Positions 24,801 through 35,471 of a stretch of DNA of 64,000 bases are shown here, in pieces. How positions within the stretch are numbered: position 1 is the stretch's first letter; each line of letters starts with the position of its first letter. The notes below the pieces were generated by a model, which worked only from the letters and a program-made list of their open reading frames with translations, did no database searches and was not told where the DNA came from. Source of the stretch: Eudromia elegans (taxonomy: Eukaryota > Chordata > Aves > Tinamiformes > Tinamidae); NCBI GenBank assembly GCA_003342815.1, contig PTEX01000014.1, positions 7,494,765 through 7,558,764 on the forward strand, read 5' to 3'. A program made the position numbers and the translations under genes.

Positions 24801-27800
24801 ATCCTGCTCATTGCATCCCCCTCCCCTGAGGTTTCACATACCGATCACCGCTGCCTTTCTGTGGTTTTTTTGCACCTAAAAGAAGGGCCATTTCTGGAGC
24901 AAACCCACTCTCCCATGTGGGGCTGGCGGGTTGGGTTATTTCGTTAAAACATGCCACCAAGTCCCTCAGCAAAGGCACGGAAAGACAACAGGGCTCCTGG
25001 GCTGGGGACACTGAGCGGCGGCAGCAGCAGCAAAACCCGCCCGGGACCTTCCTTGGAACAGGAGGGGTCTGAAACCACTGTCGTCCCCGTGCACCGGGGA
25101 TCAGGCCTTAAAAACGGTCCTTAAAACTAAAGCAGCTCGTTCAGGAGGGACTGCTGGAATAGATGACACCGGGGTGGAGGTAAAACCCCATTTCCCTTAG
25201 CATCCACGGCCTCCGGGGCCACTAGAGGTGGCTTCCCTCCCTTCCTCTCCTTCCCTTCTCCCTCCTTCCCTTCCCTACCCCAGGTCAGTAACTGGGGTAT
25301 CCCCTGGCTGCGGGATGCTGGGCTGAGCCTGAAAGCGGGAACAGCTTCCAAGGAGATTCCCAAAGGAAGAGATTCCACCAGCCGCGGTCGCACCGAATGG
25401 CGCAAGGATGGCACGGGGCCATCCCACACACCCGCATCCCGCTCTTCCTGCTCCCGGCACAGCTGGGAAGCAGACCCTTGGAAAAAGGAACCTTTCCGGC
25501 ATCGCCACCCTCCTGAGGCCCCGCTCTGCAGCCGGGAAGCCCCAGCGAGCGCCATCGCGCCCCAACGGGGCTGCACTTACGTTGATGAGGGCCATGATCC
25601 AGAAGGCGTAGGACACGCGCGTCACCACCATGCCCTTCATGGGCAGGGCGTAGTGGGACAGGTTGCCCGGGTGGTGCGGCACCAGCGACTTGCGGATGTG
25701 CGGCAGGTTGCTGGACGCGTTGGCCGTGGCGTTGGACAGGATGCAGTTGGTGTCCGAGAGGAAAGGGTCAGCGATGAGCGGGCTAAGCAGCGCCCCAAAG
25801 CCCACGAAGAAGTGAAGCGCCTGCGGGAGACCGAGGCACGACAACGGAGCTGGGATTCACCGCCCTTCTCCGCAGGGAGGCCGCCCAAACCCTTCCTCCC
25901 GCCGCCTCCTCTTCCTCGCCGTTGGCGGTCCCCCCGCTCACCTGCAGGAATATCGCCGAGTCCTTCTGGTAGATCTTCACCAGCTGCATGTTGGAGATGG
26001 TGTCGATGCAGCCCATGGCCAGGCCCGCCACGGCCATAACCACGGCCAGCACCACCACGTTGTGGCACAGCGGGATGATGGCGAAGACCAGCGAGATGGC
26101 CAGCGAGGAGGCGAAGAGCGCGAGCAGCGACTGGGCCAGCCTGGCGCGGGGAGAAGCGCACAGAGAGAGGGGTCAGCGCCGCGAGCGCGGCCCCGGGGCT
26201 GCAGCCGTTGGCCAAAGCAGCTCCGGCAGCAGCGGAGACACCAGGAGGAGCCGCGGCCCCCGCGGGCAGGGCCAGGGGCTGCTTCCCACCCGAGGGGATG
26301 CTCGTGGGGCAGCAGGGCTGGAGCACCGGTCCCATCCCATGAGCGCAGCCGGGAGGACGCATGGAGCCCGGGCTGGCACCGCGCGGCCCCGGAGCTGCCA
26401 ATCCCAAAGGAGGGAAGAAGGGAAGCAGGGAGCAGCGCAGCGAGCAGGGCCAGACACAGGCAGTGCTGCAGAGCCCAGCAGAGATCAGGCAGCACGGACA
26501 CCTCCAACCAGGGCTGCTTCCCGGCCCCTTGCAACCACCTGCGGGATCCCTTAGGAACCACCGGCCTCTTCAAACACATCGTTGCTGAGGGGCCCTGGGA
26601 CTTTTGCAAGGGTCTGAACCCACGTCCTGACGACGCGGAACCAACGCACCCCTGCCCATGCAATACGTGACGGGGGTCCTGCCCTCCTGAACCGCACAAC
26701 ATTGCCCCAGGGCCTTTGAAACCTGTTCCCGCTCACACCAAAGAAGGACTCCGGGATGCTGCCTTAGAGGATACGTTAAATTCTTCCGGCCCAGCAGTGT
26801 AATTGCAACGGGGCAGACACCGAACGTGAGTTAGCAGGAAGCAGCCGCTTGTGAACCTGGCGGCAAGAGGATCCCCGTGGCTTGCAGCCCCCCGGGGCAC
26901 CGGCACCTCCTGCAGCCCGGCTCTGCGCCTCCCGATGAGCCAGGGAAGAGACAAATCCGAGTCCCCAGCATGGGACAGCGAAGGCCACACCTGCACAGCC
27001 TGAGGAAACTCGAGGCAAAACTCCCTTCCTCCTTGAAATCCACTAAATGGGGAATTCTGGAGCCGGTTCCAGCGCTCCGGGCTCACGGCGCGTTGCAGCA
27101 CGACGGCTGCCGTCGTCGCATCCTCTTCTCACAATGCTCCAAGACTCCAGCAGGGCCACGGAGGAGCCGAGAGGACAGCCCAGGGCCGGGTAACGTCTCT
27201 GCGCAGGGGAACCGAGGGGGTGAGGTCCCCTCTGGGGACAGCAGCGCTTTCCCCGAGCTCAGACCAGCGCTGGAGCTGGACCTAAAGCAAATGGCAGAGC
27301 CCAGGCGCTGCGGACACTGGAACCCAACCTGGGGCCCGTCCTGCTGGGACCGCGGGCAGGGAATGCGCCATGAGCCGCCGGCGGAAGGGAAGCCCCGTCC
27401 AGCACTCCCAGCCCGGGGCTGGGTCACCAGGAACACTCAAATTCCTGGATCCAAGATCGTCCAGAAACGGGACACCACGAGGAGCGCTCAGAACCAAAAC
27501 AGTCCCATTTTTACGTGTGTTCCCCGTGCATAACCACCCCCACAACAACGGCGAGCTCCCGCTCTGCCGAACGCGCCCTCCGGCCCCACGGAGCCGCTCG
27601 GACCAGCCCCTTGCTCAGGCAGGCTACGATCACCCGCCTCGCAACGGGACAAACCCACTCGCCTGCCCCGACGCGGAGCTGAAGGTCGGGAGAACCTGCC
27701 CGCAACAACCCGAGCTGCTTTTGCACAACCGGCACCGGCCACAGGCGGGAGGGTTGGGGTAGGAACCCGCAACAGGGGCAGTTCTGCCCTCCCTGCTCCT

Positions 27801-29112
27801 CACCCGCAGGCCGAGGTGCTGGCACAGGCACCTGTGCCAGGCCCAGGGCAACGTCCCCACGTGTGGTCCCTGTTCCCTGTGTCCGACCCAGCACCTCCTC
27901 TCCCGGCACAGCCACCGAGTGCGGCCGGGGCCGCTCCACGAAGCCTTCGGGGTCTGCGCAGGGCGCTGGGATGGGGGCTCCAAAGTCGCCCTCCCCACCC
28001 GGCATCCCTCGAGATCCACAATTCACCAGATGGGAATTTAGCAGACACTTAACGGGCCTTTTGCAGAAATTAAGGTCTTTCATAAGATCCTCTCCTACCC
28101 CTGTTAAACATACGCATACGTGTACATGACACGCTGAGCTAACGCCCTCCGCCTGGGCAGGAAGACTCAGTGACAAGGGAAATCCCCAGGTGACACGCGG
28201 AGGGCAGAGCTGTCACCACGCATCAGACGGGCTGCCCGTCTGGCAGCCTTGGCCGTTTCGCCCTGCCCTGTGATTTACGGCGAACGCATCCTGGAGCGGA
28301 GACGCGGAGCAAATCCCCGCTCGGCTGCGCCCGGGCACCTTCCCGATCTGCGGAATCCTTCTTTTCACAGATCCCGATCCTTCTCGTCCCTGGCGTATGG
28401 CAGCGCCCCAGAGCCCGACACCGACGTTTCTTAAAACAGCATTTCTGCAAGAATTTTGCGCTGGATGGTTGGGTTAAGGAAAACATCCCCCAGGAAGCTC
28501 CAGCGTTAACTCCAGCTGGGGCTGCCCGAGCCCCGGGGGGCATCGGTGCCGGCGCGGGAGGAGCTGCCAGCGGAGCGGGGCCGCGGGCCCGTCCTGGCCA
28601 CCGCACTCAGGTGAGTGGGGCCGGCAGCCCCGCGCGCTCCCCGCGCGCTCGGCTCTCCTCCCCGCGCCGCCGTCGGAGCCAAGAGGCGGCACGCACGGCG
28701 GGGAGGAGAAAAAATATGCAACAGCAGCAAAAAAAAGCAGGGCAGGAGAGGAGGAGGAGGAGGGCTGCAAAGCGGGGAAGGACGGAGGCGCCGGAGCAGC
28801 GGGCAGGGAGCGGACAGGGCAGAGCGGAGAGGCAGGGGAGACATCCCCCGGCGGGAGGTGCAATGAGTTTGCCCGGCCTTACGTCCTCTTGAAGACCCCT
28901 CCGAGGCAGCTGCCGAGGAGCAGGCAGAACTGCTGGGAGAAGAAGACCCAGGTGATCTGGGAGAGCGAGCTCTGGGTCTGGCAGCGCAGGTCCAGCAGCG
29001 TGGGCCCCAGGAAGGCGATGCAGAGGCCGAAGCTGAAGAAGACGCTCCAGTAGGTGAGCGTGGGCTGCAGGTTCCTGCGGAACCGCGCCGAGACCCGCTC
29101 GTCCCACCACAT
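18530..29112 (-). CDS. MFSD4A: MFSD4A, major facilitator superfamily protein, ten coding exons
   Basis: Exons in coding order (minus strand): 28883-29112, 25942-26140, 25581-25820, 22348-22513, 21729-21844, 21217-21390, 20196-20343, 19495-19565, 19170-19290, 18530-18594. All junctions are GT-AG with matching phase, and the product is 509 aa (human about 514). The start MWWDERVSAR at 29112 is the first ATG in its frame, with A at -3; the C-terminus ends LYQR. About twelve hydrophobic segments are visible, for example residues 19-42, 53-73, 82-101, 104-121, 139-162, 214-236, 297-316, 338-356, 366-390, 391-412, 426-447 and 455-480. A charged cytoplasmic loop (about 240-290) lies between the two six-helix halves. 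Three N-glycosylation sequons (N173, N177, N196) sit in the loop between segments 5 and 6. It is a membrane protein of the MFS fold. The substrate is not evident from sequence, and I would not assign one. Confidence 0.96.
22348..22513 (-). CDS. MFSD4A: MFSD4A coding exon 4: segment 6 and cytoplasmic loop
   Basis: Encodes LPVPIAVFFLLYKERM, then PLLSADELAMEARPEKDEL, the hydrophilic loop joining the two halves of the transporter. The LSADELA core is shared with the mammalian protein. Acceptor CGCGCAG, donor GTGAGC, leaving phase 1. Confidence 0.95.
22514..25580 (-). other. MFSD4A: MFSD4A intron 3 (largest but one), with minisatellite
   Basis: GT-AG intron, phase 0, GC-rich at both ends with an AT-rich middle around 24420-24790. 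It contains the 21-bp minisatellite described separately. No additional exon is supported. Confidence 0.9.
23913..24231. repeat. 21-bp minisatellite, about 14 copies
   Basis: Tandem units of the form GGCACCCAAACCTGCAGCGA(x) run from about 23928 to 24221, with partial units at the ends. Units alternate between variants (GAGGGC, GATTGC, GATGGC junctions), so a higher-order pattern is visible. Because 21 is a multiple of three, the array is open in several frames on both strands: TQT(R/C)S(E/D)(G/C) on plus, AGLGA(L/I)(A/T)-like and VWVPSLR-like on minus. It lies inside an MFSD4A intron, and no splice sites or start context argue for translation. Confidence 0.95.
25581..26140 (-). CDS. MFSD4A: MFSD4A coding exons 2 and 3
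   Basis: Exon 2 (25942-26140) encodes TLAQSLLALF through SAIFLQ, segments 3 and 4 and the conserved GLAMGCID loop. Exon 3 (25581-25820) encodes ALHFFVGFGALLSPLIADPF, segment 5, the glycosylation-prone extracellular loop and the start of segment 6 (SYAFWIMALIN). The intron between them is only 121 bp (25821-25941). The large extracellular loop (about residues 164-212) is the least conserved part relative to the human protein as I remember it. Confidence 0.95.
26141..28882 (-). other. MFSD4A: MFSD4A intron 1
   Basis: GT-AG intron of about 2.7 kb, GC-rich, phase 2. Many long open frames on both strands are explained by base composition; none shows family similarity or splice support. The end nearest exon 1 belongs to the CpG island. 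Confidence 0.9.
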
Positions 29113-29620
29113 CGTGGGGCGGCGGGAGCGCGGACCGCTGCGGCCCCCGCTCCGCTCCCGGCCCCGCGCCGCCCGGCCGGGATGTGGCTCCGGCGGCCGC
29201 GGCGCCGCGCGGGCGCTGGCTCCGCCTCCGGCACCGGGCGGAGCGGAGCCTCCCCGGGCCGGGCCGGACCGGGCGGAACCTTCCCGGCACCGGGCGGAGC
29301 AGCGCGGGGCCTCCGTGGAGCCTCCGCGGGGCCGCCTCGGCTGCACGGGGGCACCCCCGAGAAGCCGCTTGTGCCTCCCGCTCCCCAAAACGTGACCCCC
29401 GCCCCACCAAAACGGGCCCCCCCGGACCCCCTCGGCCCGGCCGGGCGAGCGCCGCGGTGCCGCTGCGGGCAGGAGCGCAGCCCGTGCGAGGAAAGGGCAG
29501 CGGGGAAACGGGCTCTGCCTTCGCCCTGGGCAGCCCCGGTACCGGTAAATAAGTGCAAACGTTCCAGACAAATGCAATTAACGTTGTCCCTGCCCCTGCA
29601 ACGGGGCTAGCAGCCTCAGC
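28500..29620. promoter_or_regulatory. MFSD4A: CpG island at the MFSD4A 5' end
   Basis: Very dense CG dinucleotides and GC content span exon 1, the start of intron 1 and roughly 500 bp upstream of the ATG. This marks the MFSD4A promoter. A weak minus-strand TATA-like string lies near 29690-29700, but CpG-island promoters usually lack a TATA box. The transcription start was not determined; upstream of about 29620 the composition drops. Confidence 0.8.
28883..29112 (-). CDS. MFSD4A: MFSD4A coding exon 1
   Basis: Codons 1-76 plus two bases. Encodes the cytoplasmic N-terminus (RRNLQPTLTYWSVFFSFGL) and membrane segments 1 and 2, ending GGVFKR. The donor is GAC followed by GTAAGG. The exon lies entirely within a CpG island. 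The overlapping 350-codon open frame on the same strand is a GC-rich shadow. Confidence 0.96.
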
Positions 29621-32600
29621 CGCCTTGCCGCACGTCTTTTAAAGTCGGAGCGGCTGCTGCTTACGCAAAAGGTCTCCTCCAGAGGCTGGGTTTATAAATA
29701 TTTCACCTACTTTAGGGAAAGGCTGGTAATTTTTAGAACGCTCTTTCCAGGCAAGCCACAACTGCTAAGGTTGGGCCATGGCAAAGGGGCAGATCCCGGC
29801 CCTGCCACACGCCGGGTACCTTTTCACGCTGGAGGAACCCCATGGAAACTCGTGTGTGCCCTGAGCCGTGTCTCTGGAATGCTGCTCTGAGGCTGCAGGT
29901 GCCCATTTCCAACCAGCCATAGTTTAATGTTTAGCTAATCCAACCCATGCCCTGCTCTCTGCTCTGGCCACCCGCTGGAGCCTTCCCTGCGTGAGGCTCT
30001 TGTCCCCTGTCCTCTGGGGACAAAGTGACCAAAGGGACTGCATGGAGAGTGGCAGGGGGTTTTGGGTGGGAAATGGAGCACTAATTCCCACTTAGAGGAA
30101 GGGAAAACACCTGTGGTTGGAACCGACCTGCACCTGGAAGCGATTAAGCAAGTGCAGCCCGGCTGCCTGGAGGGATCCAGGCTCTTACCCAACTTTATGG
30201 ATGGGGAGAAGGAGGCCAGAAAGGGATGAAGCGATTTGCTTGCGGACGCAGAATGAGTCAACGGCGTGACGGGAAGCGGGGCTATCGTCGCATCTCTGCA
30301 AGCATCTGTTAACAGGCCCTAAGGCCGAATACGGGGCCTGGGAGCCTTTGAGAGGTCCTGCCACCCAAGGTTCCCATTCTCCATCCCAAAGCGGGGCCAA
30401 ATCCGCCCGGGAGAAGCAGGATTCCCCCTTGAGTGATCCAGCGGCTGCCCTTGCTCCCAGCGCCCTGGGCTGGAGACCTCTCCTCACCTGCCCCATATTG
30501 GGTGCAATTCCCCCAGAAAAGGGCTGGCGGAGCTTGTCCTGCCCTGTGGCTCCCCAGGGAGGTTCTGCCCCCAATCGCACCGTGCTCATCAACCCTGGCC
30601 CCACTGGTTATTTCAAAGTGTTTTGGGGTAAAACGGGTTGAAACGCCCTCCTCCCACCGTGCAAGTTGCCAGGCGTTTTACACATACTCCGCAACACCCC
30701 GGATAAAGCTCGGGAATGGTCTGTTTTCTGCAAAACCTGAAGCCCTGAGAGAAGAAATAAACACAACCCATCTGCTGACAGGGGCAGGATATGGGCGGCT
30801 CGGAGCGGGGACAACTTTGCTCTTGTCATGCCAAATGGCTCACGAGGAGGCCTATTACCGGTGGCCAGACGCGCTCTATCTGAGACAAGGATCAGCTTTA
30901 GAGCACCGGTGCGGGAGCCAGGAGACCTGCAGTCTGCTCTCTGCTCCCATCGCTCCATCCCCACGACCCGCTGGCATTGCCAGGCTGGGCCTTGGCTTCT
31001 CTGGCTGCAACACGATATTTTCTTGTGCCTTTTTTTAAAGTTTGTTGCATGCACACATGCTGAAAAGGCAGCATCTAAGCAGCAGAGGTTGCAATTATGA
31101 GGACGGCCCTGGCCCTGGATGCCACGGGTGACCCGGCTTTGCTAAGCAATGGCCTAAATGCCAGGGTGCTGCTTGCAGGAATACCAGGTCGCTCTGTCAG
31201 GGGTAGCGCAAACCATGCAAAATATGCTTGCAAATAAGAACTGGAGCGTAGGTGGGTTAGTCAGCACAAGAACGCACAGCTCCCTCCTGGCTCCACATAC
31301 TGAAATGCAGATCCTCAGAGGTAGCTCATAAAAATGCAAGCCGTAGGATTAGGAGGATATGCAATCCCGGAATTAGCTTCGCGGGGAGGCATTTGAGGCT
31401 GTTTTCCAAGCTGAAATCGGTGTTGTGCTTGCAACGAATTAAACGCCCACGTTTTGGTGCTTGCTGCAAGCTGCAACGTGAAATCATGAATGAGGGGACA
31501 GCAGAGCCGCCTGACTAGAGGCAGCAGCGTCACCCGAGTGCCAGGGTTGGAAAAACACCCTCCTTTTGCTTCCTGTGTCCTCACACATTCTTCCTGGTGC
31601 AGCAAGTGGCACAGCAGGTTTTTTGATGCCTTTTTTTTTTTTTTTTTAACCGAGGCCAATTATATAAGATTAATCTTTTCCGCTAATGGATCAATTACCT
31701 GCTTAACGTGTTAGGTCCTGGTTTGCAGCAGCTGCTTGACAGAGCACCCACCCCAAGGCCCCGTTTGATCGGATTTGCTGTTGTGATGCTGCCGTAATTT
31801 CCCTTCGCTCGGTCTCGACGCAGAGAGGAATCAGTTCCAGCAGCGGGTCTCCTAAGGACCGGAGTGGGACCAGAGGCACCCGCTCCGGCTGGGAAGGGCC
31901 TTGGTGCTCCACGAGCCGCTGCTCTCCCTCCGCGTGAGCTCTGGTGCCGCATGTGGGATTGGGATGGCAGCGGTTTGGGAAGAGTCACATTCTCATGGAC
32001 CTTGTTGAGAGAGGATGTGATGCTCTTACCACCCACCCTGTGCTCTCCATGCAAGCTGTTGGATTGGATTGCTCCCAGCTCTGGGAACCATCCTCACGAT
32101 CCAGCTGCACGGGCTGGCCATGGGCAGGGGCAGCAGCCTGGAGAGCTGCTCAACCTCATGGGAATTTAGGGCAGGAGTTTCAAAACACGCCGTGTTATTT
32201 GGCAACCTGGCTCCACCTTGGCTCACACGTTATCCTGACATCTTGGCCTGCTTGTGGCTGACCCTCTGCAGGGCTCGCTGCAGAGGAGGAAGCGCTCGCC
32301 GACCTTGTTTTCCTAACGTCCAGCTTAGGAAATCATTCCTTTCAGCACGCCCACTCCGCTTCGGCTGGAATCCGTCTGCTGCCTCCTTTGCCATGCTAGA
32401 CCGGTGCGGGATCCGCAGGGATCCAGGGGATCTGACCCCCTGGAACGCCCTGTCACCAAACAACGCAGCGCTGGTCCCATTGGGAACAGCTGATACCCCC
32501 CGACACTTTGCAGAGAGATGCGGAGAATTACTGGGATCACTTGAGCATCCATTGAGGGATGATCCCCAGGGCATCCCTCACCGACGCGGAGCTCGGGGCA

Positions 32601-33990
32601 CACGGTGACATCCTGCCTCCGGAGCGCTCCGGGGTGCAGGATGTGGCTCTCGGCCGCCCGGTCACATTCCTGCGGCCCCAGCGCGGGCAGCGGCAGCGGA
32701 GCAATGAGCTGGGGATGGAGGAACTGGTTCCACAAAGAGCCTCGCGCTCGGGACCTGCCCACGCAGGAGCCCGCCTGGCTCCGAGGTGACTCAGCCGGGC
32801 ATGGCCCCTTCCCTGCCCTGCACCACCAGGTCCCCGAGCCACCAAAGTGCCCCCGTTTCCCCCCTCGGCCCTTTGCAGGAGCTCTGGACAGGGTGGCTGG
32901 GGTTTAATTCAGTGCTACCCGGGGGCACAGATTGCTGGGCTCATCCCACACGGACATCCCCATGGAGCCCTTCTGCTCCAAGGGATTCTGAGGACTGGGA
33001 CACCCCTGTCCTTCCCCAGCTCTGCCCTTGAGGCGATTTGCAGCCCCGGGCAGCACATGCACCTTCTGCGCCTTATCTGCCCCACAGGCTTAGGGCAATA
33101 TTTGTTCAAGCCCTGGGATCCCACGTAAGGGACTATAGAAACATTTCCCTCTTGCGCACGAGTTTCTGAGGTTTCCTTTGTTTCCACTCGCTGGAAAGGT
33201 CAGGTGGAGGGAACCTCCCTCCGCAGTAAATCTGTCCCCAAGCTGGGAACGGAGTCACCACAGCCCCAGAGCAGGAACCGCTACGGAAAGTCGCTCCTGT
33301 CTGCAGCCCGCGGTGGATTTCATTCCCTTGGGGACAGTCTGGAGAAGCCCAGGCCGAGGGTGCAAAGCAGACAAATCAAAACCAAGGCAGGAGCCCTGCG
33401 GTTCTGCCCCCGCTCCCTGGCCGCGCGGTCCCCAGGCCCGACCCAGGCAGCAATTCGAGCACCAAACCTCAACCTTTAACAGCTCCGTCCCCAGCCGGGC
33501 CCTGCGGGACTGCGCCCATGGGCTTGCCCAGGAGCAATGCACAGTCTTTAGAAGGGATTTCACCAAAAAAAAAAAACCCCGTTTCCCTGAAGAGCACAAG
33601 AAAACTGCTGGGGGGAACAACAAGGGAAGGAAATGACCCCTCGCAAGGGCCAAGCAGCCTCCTGGCCTGTTCACCCCAGCAAAGCAGCTTCCCCCTTGGG
33701 GAAGGTCCCTGCACTCCCGAGACGCCAGTTCTGCCTATATGAAATTCAGAACCAACTGGATCCTTCTCCTGCCGAAAAAGAGGAAATCTCCCCTGCACAA
33801 AGGGACCCCGTACTCAGTGAGGTCGAGTGTCCCATCTTAGCTTTGGAAAAGTCCCAACGCGTCTGCAATACTGCAGTATTAGCCTCAGCAAGAAGGAGCA
33901 CATCCACAGAACAGTCCGTGTAACATCTGGGCCACAAAAAGGTGAAATATCTTTATAAAACATTCAGACGCAGGATTGATGGATGGACAC
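29621..33990. other. MFSD4A upstream flank, intergenic
   Basis: I see no exon, RNA gene or recognisable mobile element. Composition is mixed, with A- or T-runs near 31630-31648 and 33564-33576. Open frames here are unsupported. Confidence 0.6.
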
Positions 33991-33995
33991 AATCG

Positions 33996-34001
33996 TTTAT
34001 T
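33996..34001 (-). terminator. CDK18: Candidate distal CDK18 polyadenylation signal
   Basis: Minus-strand AATAAA is followed on that strand by a GT-rich stretch (GATTGTGTCC). If used, the CDK18 3' UTR would be about 4 kb. An alternative minus-strand AATAAA lies at 34934-34939. No hexamer was found closer to the stop. Confidence 0.3.
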
Positions 34002-34899
34002 CTCATTATGTATCGTTCCATTCATTCCAGAAAAACTTCCTATAAAAAAAAAATCATTGCTTCTTTTGCATCAAGTCCTTAAAATTGTTCCTTTTAAAGC
34101 GCATCTTTTTTAAATGCATCACCCGTGGTCTGCAAACGAGTCACCCCCGGGAGCATTCCCAGCAATGGGAAGCCCGGCCGCTCGGCTTTGCTGCTGCCGG
34201 ACGAGCACGATGCGTCGCGTGAAGGAAGGCCATGGAGAAACCACAACACGAGGGTTTGGGGCCCATTAACCAAAGCCAGCGCTCGGGGAGGGTGAACGGG
34301 GCATCAAAGTGCAGTCCAGGGGATGCCCGGGAGGGCAGAACCGGCTGCAAAGCGCGGCCGGAGCGACCTGCCCGTGCAGAGGCTTTTGCTGGGCGAGACG
34401 AGGTCCCTCTCAACTCAATTCTCAGGCGAACCCATGGGCCGACTTGTCCCCAACCACCTCTCTGCACTGAGGCCAGGGGTGCCAATGGAGGCTCCACCCG
34501 GCTGCAGCCTCCCCCTTCCTCCAACCTCTTCCTTTGTTCCAGGACACCCAATGAACCCCCCTAACCCTGTGGGTGTTTCTCATTCCAGCAGATAGACCCG
34601 TTCTCCAGGGTCTTCCCACCTGGGTGTTCCCAGCCTCATCCCGGGAGCTCCGGGGGTTTAACGATGGCCTCATTTCCAACCAAGGATCCGTCCTGGGAAA
34701 ACACACAAACACATTAAACCAAACACTTGGGAAGCTTGGGAAAAAGGCTTTCTATTTTTAATGCCCCCTGTGTTAGGGGAGGGAAATAAAACACCTATTA
34801 TCTCCTTGGTTTCCAAGATACAATGCAGTTTTGTTATTTAACATCTTAACGGAGATCTGGCAATGGGCTGGGCCAGGAAAGGCGTGTGCGCATTTGTAC

Positions 34900-35170
34900 G
34901 GAGCGAATAAAATGCAATAACTGCCTGTAAAGTTTTATTGTTGCCCTGTAATGCAGGCCGTGGTACTGACATTATTGGACTTGCATTTCTTGAATTCGAA
35001 CGCAGCCTCTCCCAAGCGCGCAGCCAAGCTTTGTTTTCCAGTAGAACTGGCGAAAATAATTAAAAGAATTGCACGAAAACCGTCTGGAAGACGAGCCGCG
35101 ATTTCCTTTTTGCCGGAGCTCCCGATCCGTGCGGCGGCGTCAGCTCCGCGGCGAAGCTGTTGATGGAGAA
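34900..35170. promoter_or_regulatory. AT-rich element between CDK18 and MFSD4A
   Basis: An AT-rich block inside GC-rich surroundings. It carries AATAAA on plus (34906-34911) and on minus (34934-34939), separated by about 22 bases, and further in an AATAATTAAAAG homeodomain-like string near 35055-35066. It could be a shared transcription-end zone for opposite transcripts or an enhancer. Neither is proven. Confidence 0.25.
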
Positions 35171-35189
35171 GCCGCCGAATGACAAAGTG

Positions 35190-35222
35190 GAAAAAAAAAA
35201 AAAAAAAAAACACAAAAAAACC
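35190..35222. repeat. A-rich tract
   Basis: About 20 consecutive A, then CAC and a further A-run. It lies about 240 bp before a 15-base G run at 35457-35471. No retroposon body was recognised beside it. Confidence 0.85.
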
Positions 35223-35456
35223 CCAACAAAATAAATTCCAGAGAGCCACAGAAATTCCCAGCGTTTTCATCAGCGCTACTTTAAAATCCAAACTTGGAGC
35301 CATCCCTCGCTCCAAATGCTCCGCAGAGCCGGCCCCGCCAGCCAAGGCTGCAGGAGCAGCGGGGACCCTGGCGAGCTCGCGAGCTCCTTGCACGGGGTCA
35401 GGACGGGCACCCCCTCCGCCTGGGAGCTTTTGCAACTCAACGGACCCCTTCAACAC

Positions 35457-35471
35457 GGGGGGGGGGGGGGG
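35457..35471. repeat. G homopolymer, 15 bases
   Basis: Uninterrupted run of 15 G on the plus strand. Such a tract can form a quadruplex between strands and is prone to sequencing and assembly length error. Confidence 0.9.

Noticed and set aside
25637..26407. 256-codon minus-strand frame over MFSD4A exons 2 and 3
   Set aside because: It crosses the real introns without splicing and reads the exons in the wrong frame.
28506..29558. 350-codon minus-strand open frame over the MFSD4A first exon
   Set aside because: A shifted frame of the CpG island. The true MFSD4A frame (MWWDERV...) is supported by similarity and splicing; this one is Arg/Pro/Ala-rich with a non-ATG start.
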